A stretch of 64,000 nucleotides of DNA from the NCBI GenBank assembly GCA_002070105.1, contig MWCQ01000002.1:1-64000 (forward strand). The letters are read 5' to 3'. The position numbers and the translations under genes were made by a program. The stretch is from Firmicutes bacterium ADurb.Bin193. Lineage in GTDB: Bacteria; Bacillota; Clostridia; Monoglobales; Firm-18. Below, one piece after another: positions 19,200-27,476 of the stretch (position 1 is its first letter; each line of letters starts with the position of its first letter). Below the pieces are notes generated by a model that saw only the letters and a program-made list of their open reading frames with translations, was not told the origin of the DNA and searched no databases.

Positions 19200-21389
19200 A
19201 TGAACGGATATATATCGGTTAATGAGGCTTCAGAGCGTTTCGGCGTCTCACCGAGGCGGGTACAAACGCTTTGTGAAAAAGGAAGGATAAAAGGCGCAGA
19301 GAAGATTAGCGGAGTCTGGATAATCCCGCAGGATGCCAAAAAGCCGCCGGATGCGCGCACAAACAGAACAATCGTATCAGACGGGCAATTATCTTTATTC
19401 GATATTTCAAACGAAAGGTCGGATATCCTTACTTTTAGTGAGGTCTGTCGGGCATTGTCCGTTTCGACCGCAACGGGGCGTAACTGGATCAGGCTCGGAA
19501 AAATAAAACCGATTGATCCTGCGTCAAAAACTCCTGTTTTTTCCCGTAATGCGGTTGAGGAGATTTTAAAAGCCGTGCAACAGGGAACAAAGGTGTTAAA
19601 ATCAAGGCGCAACAAGAAAAAAATTTCCGGAACGGCTTTATACAACAACTACATTGCAAACAGCCACAATATCAATACCGTTAATGAAATACTGAGTTCG
19701 GACTTGCCGTTGCTCGATGAAAATGCGCTACGGGTGATAATTGCGAATTTTTCATTGCAGTTTATTTGCAAAACGCTCGGTATCGATATAAAAGGGAATC
19801 TTATTAAAGAGTATTTAAGCGGAGATTTGGATGTTTTGGGCTTTAGCCCGCTTATAGCCGATTTGCTTTCGGGGTGTGACAGCACCGATTTGGAAAATGA
19901 ACGCTATGAGCATATTTTTAATATTAATCTTGAGTATGTGCCCGACGAAGATTGTTTGGGGTTTGTGTATATTTCTCTTCGGAATATATCGGAGAGAAAA
20001 CTAAACGGAGCATATTATACTCCGCTGTCGGTTGTGAAAGAGTCGGTTCAACTAATAAAAGAAACAACAAATCTTAATGGCAAGCTAATACTCGACCCTT
20101 GCTGCGGGACAGGGAATTTTCTTTTGTATCTGGCTTGTCAGGGAATAGAGCCGGAATTTTTGTACGGGCAGGATATTGATGAATTGGCGATTCAGATAGC
20201 CAGACTTAATCTTGCTTTAAGATTTAATATAACCGATGAAGTGTTCTGGCGGGAGCATCTGGTATGCCGTGACGCCCTCGGCGCACCGCTTCAATTAAGC
20301 TGTGATGTAATTTTGGGGAACCCCCCCTGGGGATATAATTTTACCTCGGAGGAGCTTGTTTTCCTGTCAAAAAAATATAAATGCGCCTCCCCAAAGAAGG
20401 CGGAATCCTACGACCTGTTTGTTGAACGAGCGCTCTCTGTGTTAAATCAGGACGGTCTGCTATGCTTTATACTCCCCGAAGCTATACTGAATGTTAAATC
20501 GCACGGCACGATTCGGGAAATTCTGCTTGAAAAGTACCGATTTAGATTTGTATCCTTTTTGGGTAATGTATTCAGCGGAGTTCAATGCCCTTGTATCATA
20601 GCGGGAATAATAAATAATACTCAGCCGTCGGGAATAAAGGTCCGCAATGGGCAACAATCGTTTATCATAAGCCCGAACAGAAAATTTACATCAAAAATTT
20701 TTAACCTTCATGTGCCCGATGAAATCCAGCATTGTATTGATGAAATCAGCGGATGTGCAAATAAAACCACATTATCGGGAAAGGCAAAATTCGCTTTGGG
20801 TCTGGTAACGGGGAATAACCGGGCATACCTGTCCGACACGCCTCGGGACGGTTATGAGCCGGTTCTTAAGGGTAGTAACATACAAAAATACAGGATAACG
20901 GACAACTATTCGTATGTACGGTTTGAACCCGAACATTTTCAACAGGTGGCACCGATAGAACTCTATCGCTCCCCCGAAAAACTGCTTTATCGTTTTATCT
21001 GCGAAACCCTTGTTTTTGCATATGATGACAAGCGGACACTGTCTTTAAACAGCTGTAACATTCTGATACCCGAAATCCCTGAACTTAAAATGAAGTATGT
21101 CCTTGCGATCCTGAATTCAAGCGTATCGACCTTTTACTGCACACAAAAATACAATTCAGTAAAAATTTTGCGTTCGCACATTGAGGAGATACCCATACCC
21201 GTTGTTTCGGATTATGTTCAAAATGAGGTAATCCGAATTGTTGACCGCATAATGCAATCATCGCAAAATATCGAAAATTTATATGAAACACTGGATGACT
21301 ATATTATGGAGATTTACGGACTTCCGCCGAAAAGCCGAAATATAATAAGAGAATCACTTGTTGGTAAAAACCGTTTTCTGCCCCGCTGA
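19200..21389 (+). CDS. Adenine-N6 DNA methyltransferase with two N-terminal helix-turn-helix domains
   Basis: A 729-residue protein. Residues 1-50 (YISVNEASERFGVSPRRVQT) and about 75-125 (LTFSEVCRALSVSTATGRNW) are two MerR/excisionase-type HTH domains. A class I methyltransferase core follows: a YYTP box near residue 279, motif I DPCCGTGNF starting at 299, and motif IV NPPW at 374, as in M.TaqI/Eco57I-type N6-adenine enzymes. The C-terminus (about 520-729) looks like a TaqI-like target-recognition domain. I see no nuclease motif here or in the neighbours, so it appears to be an orphan methylase or a type IIG relative that has lost cleavage. The ATG at 19200 follows GGGAGG by 8 bases. It converges on scfB with only 3 bases between stops. 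Confidence 0.85.
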   Translation: MNGYISVNEASERFGVSPRRVQTLCEKGRIKGAEKISGVWIIPQDAKKPPDARTNRTIVSDGQLSLFDISNERSDILTFSEVCRALSVSTATGRNWIRLGKIKPIDPASKTPVFSRNAVEEILKAVQQGTKVLKSRRNKKKISGTALYNNYIANSHNINTVNEILSSDLPLLDENALRVIIANFSLQFICKTLGIDIKGNLIKEYLSGDLDVLGFSPLIADLLSGCDSTDLENERYEHIFNINLEYVPDEDCLGFVYISLRNISERKLNGAYYTPLSVVKESVQLIKETTNLNGKLILDPCCGTGNFLLYLACQGIEPEFLYGQDIDELAIQIARLNLALRFNITDEVFWREHLVCRDALGAPLQLSCDVILGNPPWGYNFTSEELVFLSKKYKCASPKKAESYDLFVERALSVLNQDGLLCFILPEAILNVKSHGTIREILLEKYRFRFVSFLGNVFSGVQCPCIIAGIINNTQPSGIKVRNGQQSFIISPNRKFTSKIFNLHVPDEIQHCIDEISGCANKTTLSGKAKFALGLVTGNNRAYLSDTPRDGYEPVLKGSNIQKYRITDNYSYVRFEPEHFQQVAPIELYRSPEKLLYRFICETLVFAYDDKRTLSLNSCNILIPEIPELKMKYVLAILNSSVSTFYCTQKYNSVKILRSHIEEIPIPVVSDYVQNEVIRIVDRIMQSSQNIENLYETLDDYIMEIYGLPPKSRNIIRESLVGKNRFLPR

Positions 21390-21392
21390 AAT

Positions 21393-22769
21393 CTATGAGA
21401 ATGCCTGTATTGCCTTAATATAAAGCGAGCATTCAACCCGCTTTTTCTCCATTTCACAGCCTATTTCGTAAGGTATATTTATATCGCCGCCGAACTGATA
21501 TGCGTTTGCGTGACAGCCGCCGCTGCAATAAAACTTTGCCCAACAATCTCTGCATTTTGGCTTTGTATACACATTTGCGGCGGCAAACTCCCGCATTTTC
21601 GACTTGTCACAGCTTCCGTCGTGAACACTGCCCAAAACAAAATCCCTGTTGCCGACAAACTGATGGCAGGGGTATATATCCCCCTCCGGCGTTATGGCGA
21701 CATACTCGCACCCCGCGCCGCAGCCAGACATACGCTTTATAACGCAGGGTCCCTGTGTAAGGTCCGTCATAAAGTGAAAGAAGTTAAACCATTTGTCCGT
21801 GCCGAGCCTTTTTAAATACTCATCCGCAAGAATCTCGTACTGGTTAAAAACAAAGGGAAGATCCTCGCGCCGAATCGAATACCCCGAATTTGCGCCCCCG
21901 ACCACGGGCTCGACCGAAATCTGTTTAAAGCCCTCGTCCGCGAGATGAAGCACATCTTCGGAAAAATCAAGGTTGTGCCTTGTGAAGGTTCCCCTCACAT
22001 AATAGTTATCCTGATTTCTCGAATCAGCCGCACGCCTCAGCCTCGGCATAATCACATCATAGCTTCCCGCGCCCTTGTCCGTTTTGCGCATACGGTCGTT
22101 AACAGCCTTGCGCCCGTCGATACTCAAAACAAGGTTGGACATATTTTCGTTGATAAACCGAAGCTTGTCCTCGTCCAAAAGGACACCGTTTGTTGTCAGC
22201 GTAAGGCGGAAGGTTTTACCGCACTCCTTTTCACGCTTTCTTATATACTCTGTAAGTGTTTTTATTACCTCAAAATTCATAAGGGGCTCTCCGCCGAAAA
22301 AGTCTATTTCGATATTTCGCCTTCCGCCCGAATTTTTAATTACGAATTCAACCGCCTTTTTCCCTGTTTCCTCGGACATCATGCAGCGCTCGCCCGTAAA
22401 ATTGCCCGTACCCGCAAAGCAGTATCCGCAGCGCATATTGCAGTCATGCGAAATGTGCAGGCAAAGCGCTTTAATAAAGGGTTCCTTGCGTATTTCCGCC
22501 GCCAAATCGGCGTATTCGTCCTTGCTGTAAAGTATTCCTGCTTTATAGAGGGTCGAAACCTCATCATACGCCTGTAAAACCTCTTCTTTGGGATATTCCG
22601 AAAGCGTATCAAAAATTTCGTCGAAAAGGATACCTTCAGGGGGAAGCCCGCCGAATTTTTTATCGAGAAAACTGATTAGTGCCATAGCAACGCCGTCAAC
22701 CGTATGAACCGCACCGCTGTTTACATCAACGACTATATTCCTGCCGTTTATGCTGAATGTATGTATCAT
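21393..22769 (-). CDS. scfB: Radical SAM maturase of the SCIFF ranthipeptide
   Basis: Installs thioether cross-links between cysteines and other residues of the SCIFF peptide. Length 458. The N-terminal peptide-binding region is followed by the radical SAM cluster CNMRCGYC (C110-x3-C114-x2-C117). A SPASM domain carries further cysteines for auxiliary iron-sulfur clusters (CGAGCEY, YPCHQF, CRDCWAKFYCSGGC, about 330-425). An AGAGGTG Shine-Dalgarno precedes the ATG. It sits 89 bases after the precursor gene, the conserved arrangement in Clostridia, with a hairpin between the two. Confidence 0.95.
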   Translation of the reverse strand: MIHTFSINGRNIVVDVNSGAVHTVDGVAMALISFLDKKFGGLPPEGILFDEIFDTLSEYPKEEVLQAYDEVSTLYKAGILYSKDEYADLAAEIRKEPFIKALCLHISHDCNMRCGYCFAGTGNFTGERCMMSEETGKKAVEFVIKNSGGRRNIEIDFFGGEPLMNFEVIKTLTEYIRKREKECGKTFRLTLTTNGVLLDEDKLRFINENMSNLVLSIDGRKAVNDRMRKTDKGAGSYDVIMPRLRRAADSRNQDNYYVRGTFTRHNLDFSEDVLHLADEGFKQISVEPVVGGANSGYSIRREDLPFVFNQYEILADEYLKRLGTDKWFNFFHFMTDLTQGPCVIKRMSGCGAGCEYVAITPEGDIYPCHQFVGNRDFVLGSVHDGSCDKSKMREFAAANVYTKPKCRDCWAKFYCSGGCHANAYQFGGDINIPYEIGCEMEKKRVECSLYIKAIQAFS

Positions 22770-22808
22770 TATTTACACCTCTTGTATCAATCTTTGATTA
22801 AAAAGCAA

Positions 22809-22830
22809 AAGACTAACGAGCGTTAGTCTT
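22809..22830 (-). terminator. Terminator/attenuator between SCIFF precursor and maturase genes
   Basis: AAGACTAACG and its complement form a 10-base-arm palindrome followed on the minus strand by TTTTGCTTTTT. It ends 28 bases past the precursor stop. Partial termination here would give more precursor than maturase. Confidence 0.75.
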
Positions 22831-22858
22831 AAACTTACTTTTTTGCTATGCAAAAGGT

Positions 22859-22999
22859 CTATTTCTTCTCGCATTTTTGATTTGCAACCGTGCAGGAAGT
22901 CTTGCAAGCGGACTGGCAGGATGTCTGGCATTCGCCGCATCCGCCGTTTGAAGCGCTTTGCTTTAAGGTTGCGCCGCAAATGGTTTTTATGTGTTTCAC
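22859..22999 (-). CDS. scfA: SCIFF precursor peptide (six Cys in forty-five)
   Basis: A 46-residue ribosomal peptide, substrate of the adjacent radical SAM enzyme and founding type of the ranthipeptides. The C-terminal half holds six cysteines (CGECQTSCQSACKTSC...KC) and the highly conserved SASNGGCGEC segment. The start is GTG at 22999, nine bases after AGGGGG; the open frame continues upstream but that part overlaps the preceding gene and is not SCIFF-like. An additional Cys lies in the leader (KTICGATL), so the peptide has seven in all. The biological role of SCIFF is not settled, although it is near-universal in Clostridia. Confidence 0.93.
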   Translation of the reverse strand: MKHIKTICGATLKQSASNGGCGECQTSCQSACKTSCTVANQKCEKK

Positions 23000-23015
23000 G
23001 CTGTTTATCCCCCTT

Positions 23016-23426
23016 TTATCTTTTTGTATTAACTCCGATAATGCCCCCGAATGCCCCCGAAAGAGCACCGACAAGCAGCATCGTCAGAAAACTCATTCCG
23101 AACGAAAAGTCCCCGGTAAGCATCGAGCCGATTATATACAGGGTTACCACATAGACGATACCGGAGATTGAGCCGAAAAGCCATCCTTTGATTTTGGCCG
23201 TTCTCGTAACAAGAAAGCCCGAAAAAATTACACCGACAATCGTAATCAAAAGCACTACAACAGGAACAAATTCCTCCGGAAACGCAAGGTAGGTAACAAG
23301 GACCGAGAAAACCGAAAGAAGCAGTATTGTTACAGCGTAGCAAAGCGCAATGCTTTTTGCGATATTAACAAGCTTCAATCCGCCTTCATCGCCCGATTCC
23401 TTTGATGCATTAATCGTTTTAAACAT
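23016..23426 (-). CDS. TIGR04086-type small membrane protein
   Basis: 136 residues with four hydrophobic segments (about 25-48, 53-75, 83-105, 110-130) and glycine-rich final helices (GALSGAFGGIIGV). It matches the membrane protein family regularly found between yajC and SCIFF in Clostridia. It ends 16 bases before the SCIFF start, so the two are co-transcribed; a role in export or processing of the SCIFF product is possible but unproven. Its Shine-Dalgarno (GGAGGGAG) partly lies in the 3' arm of a long leader hairpin. Confidence 0.85.
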   Translation of the reverse strand: MFKTINASKESGDEGGLKLVNIAKSIALCYAVTILLLSVFSVLVTYLAFPEEFVPVVVLLITIVGVIFSGFLVTRTAKIKGWLFGSISGIVYVVTLYIIGSMLTGDFSFGMSFLTMLLVGALSGAFGGIIGVNTKR

Positions 23427-23435
23427 AATACTCCC

Positions 23436-23473
23436 TCCGAATAATTCATATACCTTTATATATGTTATTCGGA
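23436..23473 (-). promoter_or_regulatory. Leader hairpin overlapping the Shine-Dalgarno of the SCIFF operon
   Basis: On the minus strand TCCGAATAA (5' arm) pairs with TTATTCGGA (3' arm), and inside it CATATA pairs with TATATG around TAAAGG. The GGA at the 3' end of the stem is the first part of the GGAGGGAG ribosome site, 9 bases before the ATG. Folding could reduce translation of the TIGR04086 gene. Confidence 0.55.
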
Positions 23474-23603
23474 TTTAAGGGAATTATGACTATTCAATGA
23501 GTATCTTAGCAAATTGTGCGCCAAACGGGTGGCGCTTTGCGCCTTTGCTTGCGCGTTTTTGGTGCATCGCACCGAGGGTATTTTATAAGATGCCCTAAAG
23601 GAG

Positions 23604-23936
23604 TTATGCCTGATATAGTCCTTTTATTGCGCTTTTTTCAAACTTTAGCTTTGTTTTGTCCGCGCCGACCTCAACGGTAACGGTGTCATCCTTAATCGCG
23701 GAAATCGTCCCGATAATCCCGCCTATGCTTACAACGGTATCACCGACCTTAAGTGCGGCAAGCATTTCCCTGGTCTGCTTTTCACGCTTTTTTTGCGGCC
23801 TTATAAGAAGGAAATAAAACACCGCAATCAAAAGAACGGGAAACGCCAAGGACGAAATAAGCTCATTGGTCGGAATCCCCGCCGGCGTAGGGGTCTGCGC
23901 CTCGGCAGCGACCTTCAGTGCCCATAACCAATCCAT
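23604..23936 (-). CDS. yajC: Preprotein translocase subunit YajC
   Basis: An accessory component of the Sec translocon; 110 residues. One transmembrane segment (FPVLLIAVFYFLLIRPQKKREK, about 31-52) is followed by the conserved RPQ-K-R motif and a small cytoplasmic domain with KVGDTVVSIGGIIGTI. A TAGGAG Shine-Dalgarno sits 8 bases before the ATG, behind a clear promoter. secD/secF are not in this window. In related genomes yajC precedes the SCIFF genes, as here. Confidence 0.95.
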   Translation of the reverse strand: MDWLWALKVAAEAQTPTPAGIPTNELISSLAFPVLLIAVFYFLLIRPQKKREKQTREMLAALKVGDTVVSIGGIIGTISAIKDDTVTVEVGADKTKLKFEKSAIKGLYQA

Positions 23937-23965
23937 TAAATCAACTCCTAAATTATATTGTAGTT

Positions 23966-23994
23966 ATTATATATGACTTACCCAAGTTTTGCAA
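23966..23994 (-). promoter_or_regulatory. Promoter of yajC
   Basis: On the minus strand TTGCAA (23989-23994) and TATAAT (complement of 23966-23971) with 17-base spacing. Transcription would start about 23 bases before the yajC ATG. It lies between the end of the ACT-domain gene and yajC, separating the two transcription units. Confidence 0.7.
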
Positions 23995-24010
23995 CTGTTT
24001 TTTGGTGGTG

Positions 24011-24475
24011 TTATTCTTCTATAAACTCCTTTTTAAGCACGGCGGTTGCCTTGTCAAAGCTGACGCTGTCGAGCAAAACGGAAATTTCGGTGTCTGATGT
24101 TGTGATAAGCTTTATCTCAAGCCCGTTTTGCGCAAGGGCGGAAAACAGCCTTGCCGCAACGCCCCACTGTGTTTTCAAAAGCTCGCTGTATATCATGAAT
24201 TTGCAATTCCCCGCGCTTACCTCGGTTACAATCCCCTTATACCTTTCTTTAAGCCCGCCCACAACCTCGAGCGTTTTTTGAAGGTCGCTTTCGTTTATCG
24301 TAAACGAAAGGTTTATTTTGTCCTTGTAGGGAACCGTCTGGCAAATCATGTCCACATTAATCTTAGCCGCGCCTATCTCACCGAAAATATCGGCAAGCAC
24401 CGCCGCCGTGTTCGGTATATTTGTTAGTGTGACCAACGCAACCTCCGAGGCGCTGCTTAAAGAAAAGCTACCCAT
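24011..24475 (-). CDS. Stand-alone ACT-domain protein (aspartokinase regulatory-domain type)
   Basis: 154 residues comprising two ACT domains (about 10-75 and 88-150) resembling the C-terminal regulatory region of aspartate kinase, with no kinase domain. The first has VTLTNIPNTAAVLADIFGEI, the second KTQWGVAARLFSALAQNGLEI. It is translationally coupled to dapB: the dapB stop and this ATG share a base (TAATG). As last gene of the asd-dapA-dapB unit it probably senses lysine, threonine or another aspartate-family amino acid; the partner protein is not visible here. Confidence 0.8.
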   Translation of the reverse strand: MGSFSLSSASEVALVTLTNIPNTAAVLADIFGEIGAAKINVDMICQTVPYKDKINLSFTINESDLQKTLEVVGGLKERYKGIVTEVSAGNCKFMIYSELLKTQWGVAARLFSALAQNGLEIKLITTSDTEISVLLDSVSFDKATAVLKKEFIEE

Positions 24476-25245
24476 TATAATCCCTCCTGAAGCGAACTAA
24501 CCAAATCCTTCATATCATAAAGCCCCGCCGGCTTGCCCGCAATATACTTTGCCGCGCGCACCGCGCCGACAGCAAAAACCTCTTTTGATGTTGCCTGATG
24601 CTTTAATTCTATAACCTCATCCTTGCCCGCAAAAATTACGGAGTGGTCGCCCGTAATGGTTCCGCCTCTTACCGCGTGAATCCCTATTTCGTTCGCCCCG
24701 CGCTTTCTCCTTACGGAGTGGCGGTCATAGACATATTCGTATTCGCCGCTTAACGCTTCCGAAACCGCGTCGGCAATCGCAAGCGCAGTCCCGCTCGGTG
24801 AGTCTATCTTTTGGTTGTGGTGCTTTTCGATTATCTCTATGTCAAACGAGCCCTCCAAAAATTTCGCCGCACGGACGGCAAGGTCAATTAACAGATTTAT
24901 CCCCAAAGACATATTGGCGGAGAAAAACACCGCAACCGACTTTGAAGCCTTTTTAATCAGCTTTATATCCTCCGCCGAAAGGCCCGTCGTACAAATAACG
25001 GCAGGTATCTGCTTCTTTACCGCATAATCCAAAAGCCCCGCAAGCGAGCTCGGATGGGAAAAGTCGATTATGGCATCCGCACCGCCCGAATACTCGAAGG
25101 GCGACGCCACAACGGGGTATCCGTTTTGTGCGGATGTATTGATATCAAAGCCGCAAACAATTTTCATCCCGCTGTCATTTGCGACTATCGAGGATACGAC
25201 ATTACCCATTTTCCCGTTACAGCCGCTCAAAACAACATTTATCAT
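24475..25245 (-). CDS. dapB: 4-hydroxy-tetrahydrodipicolinate reductase
   Basis: Reduces the DapA product to tetrahydrodipicolinate with NAD(P)H in lysine, diaminopimelate and, in spore formers, dipicolinate synthesis. Length 256. N-terminal nucleotide loop GCNGKMG (8-14) and substrate loop EKHHNQKIDSPSGTA with the catalytic HH and K residues (about 136-150). It lies 15 bases after dapA and shares its stop with the next gene's start. Confidence 0.96.
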   Translation of the reverse strand: MINVVLSGCNGKMGNVVSSIVANDSGMKIVCGFDINTSAQNGYPVVASPFEYSGGADAIIDFSHPSSLAGLLDYAVKKQIPAVICTTGLSAEDIKLIKKASKSVAVFFSANMSLGINLLIDLAVRAAKFLEGSFDIEIIEKHHNQKIDSPSGTALAIADAVSEALSGEYEYVYDRHSVRRKRGANEIGIHAVRGGTITGDHSVIFAGKDEVIELKHQATSKEVFAVGAVRAAKYIAGKPAGLYDMKDLVSSLQEGL

Positions 25246-25260
25246 TAAGTAACACTTCCT

Positions 25261-26148
25261 TTACAGCAAACCGTAGTTTTTAAGAGCAAGCCTTAGCGTT
25301 TCGAGATTTTTGCCCTCCATCTCGCATAGCGGCATACGAAGTGCGCCGACATTATATCCCAAAAGATTCATTGCTGTTTTTACCGGAATGGGATTTACCT
25401 CGACAAAGAGGGCATTAATAAGCTCAAGCATTTTAAGCTGAAGCTTTGCGCTTTCCGCCACATTGCCCGATATGTAAAGCTCTGTCATGTCATGGATTTC
25501 CCTGGGAAGAATGTTTGCCGCAACGGAAATAACTCCTTTGCCGCCCAGCGACATAACGGGCACAATCATATCGTCGTTGCCCGAATAGAGTATAAGGTCA
25601 TCCCCGCATTCGGCGGCAATCTGGGCGACATAGGATATGTTTCCGCTCGCTTCCTTTATTGCGTTTATGTTGGGGTGACCCGAAAGAGTCTTTGCCGTGT
25701 CTACGCTAATATTAAGCCCCGTGCGGGACGGAACATTATACAAAATTATCGGGATATTAACGCTGTCGGCATGAAGAAGGTAATGCTGCGTAAGACCCTT
25801 TTGAGTGGTCTTGTTGTAATACGGCGTGACAAGGAGCAGCGCGTCCGCGCCCAGTCTTTGCGCCTCAAGGCTGAGCTCAACCCCGTGCCTTGTGTCGTTG
25901 CTCCCCGTTCCCGCAATTACGGGAACCCTTTTTGCGGTCTTTTTAACCGCATATTCTATGCATGCAAGATGCTCCTTATCATTCATGGTCGATGCCTCGC
26001 CGGTTGTTCCGCAAATAACAATCGCATCGGTTTTGTTGTTTATCTGAAAGTCAATAAGCTCGCCCAGCTTTTCAAAATCAACTTCGCCTCCGCCGGTAAA
26101 CGGGGTAACTATCGCAACCCCGGAGCCCGTAAAAACAGGATTTTTCAT
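25261..26148 (-). CDS. dapA: 4-hydroxy-tetrahydrodipicolinate synthase
   Basis: Condenses pyruvate with aspartate semialdehyde, the first committed step of the lysine/diaminopimelate branch. A TIM-barrel aldolase of 295 residues with GTTGEAST (about 45-52), the catalytic tyrosine in YNVPSRTG, and the Schiff-base lysine in AIKEASGN. The open frame continues 10 codons upstream, but the ATG at 26148 has AGAGGT seven bases before it, so MKNPVF is the start. It lies 111 bases after asd. Confidence 0.96.
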   Translation of the reverse strand: MKNPVFTGSGVAIVTPFTGGGEVDFEKLGELIDFQINNKTDAIVICGTTGEASTMNDKEHLACIEYAVKKTAKRVPVIAGTGSNDTRHGVELSLEAQRLGADALLLVTPYYNKTTQKGLTQHYLLHADSVNIPIILYNVPSRTGLNISVDTAKTLSGHPNINAIKEASGNISYVAQIAAECGDDLILYSGNDDMIVPVMSLGGKGVISVAANILPREIHDMTELYISGNVAESAKLQLKMLELINALFVEVNPIPVKTAMNLLGYNVGALRMPLCEMEGKNLETLRLALKNYGLL

Positions 26149-26259
26149 AGCAAATACCTCTGCCTTTCCGACCTGCAAAAATAGTTTTCACCGCGCACTT
26201 ACCGCAGGTCTTTGTAAGGCGCGCACATACTTTAATAATTCGGTATAGCAAACCTTTTA

Positions 26260-27348
26260 TTATTTTCTCTTTTGTATATAGCCCTCGGCACATAAAAGCT
26301 CTGCCATCAAAACGGCGCCGCCCGCCGCACCCCTTACGGTGTTGTGTGAAAGCCCCACAAACTTTATATCGTACTGGCTGTCGGGGCGAAGCCTTCCGAC
26401 ACTTACAGCCATGCCGTTTTCAATTTCCCTCTCCGTCTTAGCCTGAGGGTGGTCGTCCTCTTCAAAATAATGAAGGAACTGTTTGGGCGCGGAGGGCAGG
26501 TTAAGCTCCTGCGCACGGCCCTTAAATTCGTTCCATATCTGTTTTATCTCCTCTATCGAGGGCTTTTCCTCAAAGCTTGCAAAAACCGCCGCAAGATGTC
26601 CGTCGGAAACGGGAACCCTTATGCACTGCGCCGTAAACTGCGGCGATGTTGCGTTGATAATTTTTCCGTCCTTTATTTCGCCCCAGATTTTAAGTGGCTC
26701 CTGCTCGGACTTTTCCTCTTCGCCTCCGATGTAGGGAATTATATTGTCATTCATTTCGGGCCATGTGTCAAAGGTCTTCCCCGCACCCGAAATAGCCTGA
26801 TAGGTACAGCAAAGAACATTTTTTATGCCGAACTTATTTAGCGGATAAAGCGCGGGGACATAGCTTTGAAGACTGCAATTCGATTTAACCGCGATAAAAC
26901 CTCGCTCGGTTCCCAGACGCTTTTTCTGAAATTCTATAACCCTCGCGTGGTCGGCGTTAAGTTCGGGAATTATCATGGGGACATCGGGTGTGTTCCTGTG
27001 CGCGCTGTTGTTTGATATAACGGGGCATTCAAGGCGCGCGTACTTTTCCTCAAGCGCCTTTATTTCGTCCTTTTTCATATCGACCGCGCAGAATATAAAA
27101 TCAACCTGTGATGCTATCTTTTCGGCATCCCCGGAAGCGTCCATAACAATCATATCTTTAATTCCCGCAGGCATGGGCGTTTTCATCGCCCAGCGGCCGC
27201 CCACAGCCTCGGCATAGCTTTTGCCCGCAGAGCGACTGCTTGCCGCAACAATCTTTACATTAAACCACGGGTGGTTTTCCAGTAAGGTAAGAAACCTTTG
27301 CCCGACCATTCCCGTTGCACCGACTACCGCTACATTGTACTTTTCCAT
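26260..27348 (-). CDS. asd: Aspartate-semialdehyde dehydrogenase, archaeal/fungal-type subfamily
   Basis: Converts aspartyl phosphate to aspartate semialdehyde with NADPH. 362 residues; the ATG at 27348 has GGGGG 7 bases upstream, while the longer frame to 27435 has none. Nucleotide loop GATGMVGQRF (9-18), catalytic cysteine in SNCSLQ, and the substrate histidine in DGHLAAVFA. The sequence pattern (SNNSAHR, YQAISGAGK) is that of the archaeal/fungal-type clade rather than the E. coli or B. subtilis type. It heads the dap operon. Confidence 0.93.
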   Translation of the reverse strand: MEKYNVAVVGATGMVGQRFLTLLENHPWFNVKIVAASSRSAGKSYAEAVGGRWAMKTPMPAGIKDMIVMDASGDAEKIASQVDFIFCAVDMKKDEIKALEEKYARLECPVISNNSAHRNTPDVPMIIPELNADHARVIEFQKKRLGTERGFIAVKSNCSLQSYVPALYPLNKFGIKNVLCCTYQAISGAGKTFDTWPEMNDNIIPYIGGEEEKSEQEPLKIWGEIKDGKIINATSPQFTAQCIRVPVSDGHLAAVFASFEEKPSIEEIKQIWNEFKGRAQELNLPSAPKQFLHYFEEDDHPQAKTEREIENGMAVSVGRLRPDSQYDIKFVGLSHNTVRGAAGGAVLMAELLCAEGYIQKRK

Positions 27349-27447
27349 TGATATTCCCCCGTCATTATAAGCAGTTTTGCTTTCAGCCATACAAACATAC
27401 TTTGCCCATCCTGTTATAATACAGTATATTTGCATTTGATTTATTAT

Positions 27448-27476
27448 ATAATATCATCTTGTCGCGGGAGTGTCAA
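27448..27476 (-). promoter_or_regulatory. Promoter of the asd-dapA-dapB operon
   Basis: On the minus strand a perfect TTGACA (complement of 27471-27476) and TATTAT (complement of 27448-27453) separated by 17 bases. The leader to the asd ATG is about 93 bases, too short for a canonical lysine riboswitch. Confidence 0.75.

Noticed and set aside
19200-23426. Restriction-modification island around the methyltransferase
   Set aside because: No nuclease, specificity subunit, transposase or integrase flanks it; neighbours are conserved SCIFF/yajC and pilus genes.
25492-26184. 230-codon plus-strand frame
   Set aside because: Lies fully antisense to dapA, whose motifs are unambiguous.
27349-27441. 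Lysine riboswitch before the asd-dap operon
   Set aside because: The leader predicted from the promoter is only about 93 bases and lacks the expected multi-helix core.
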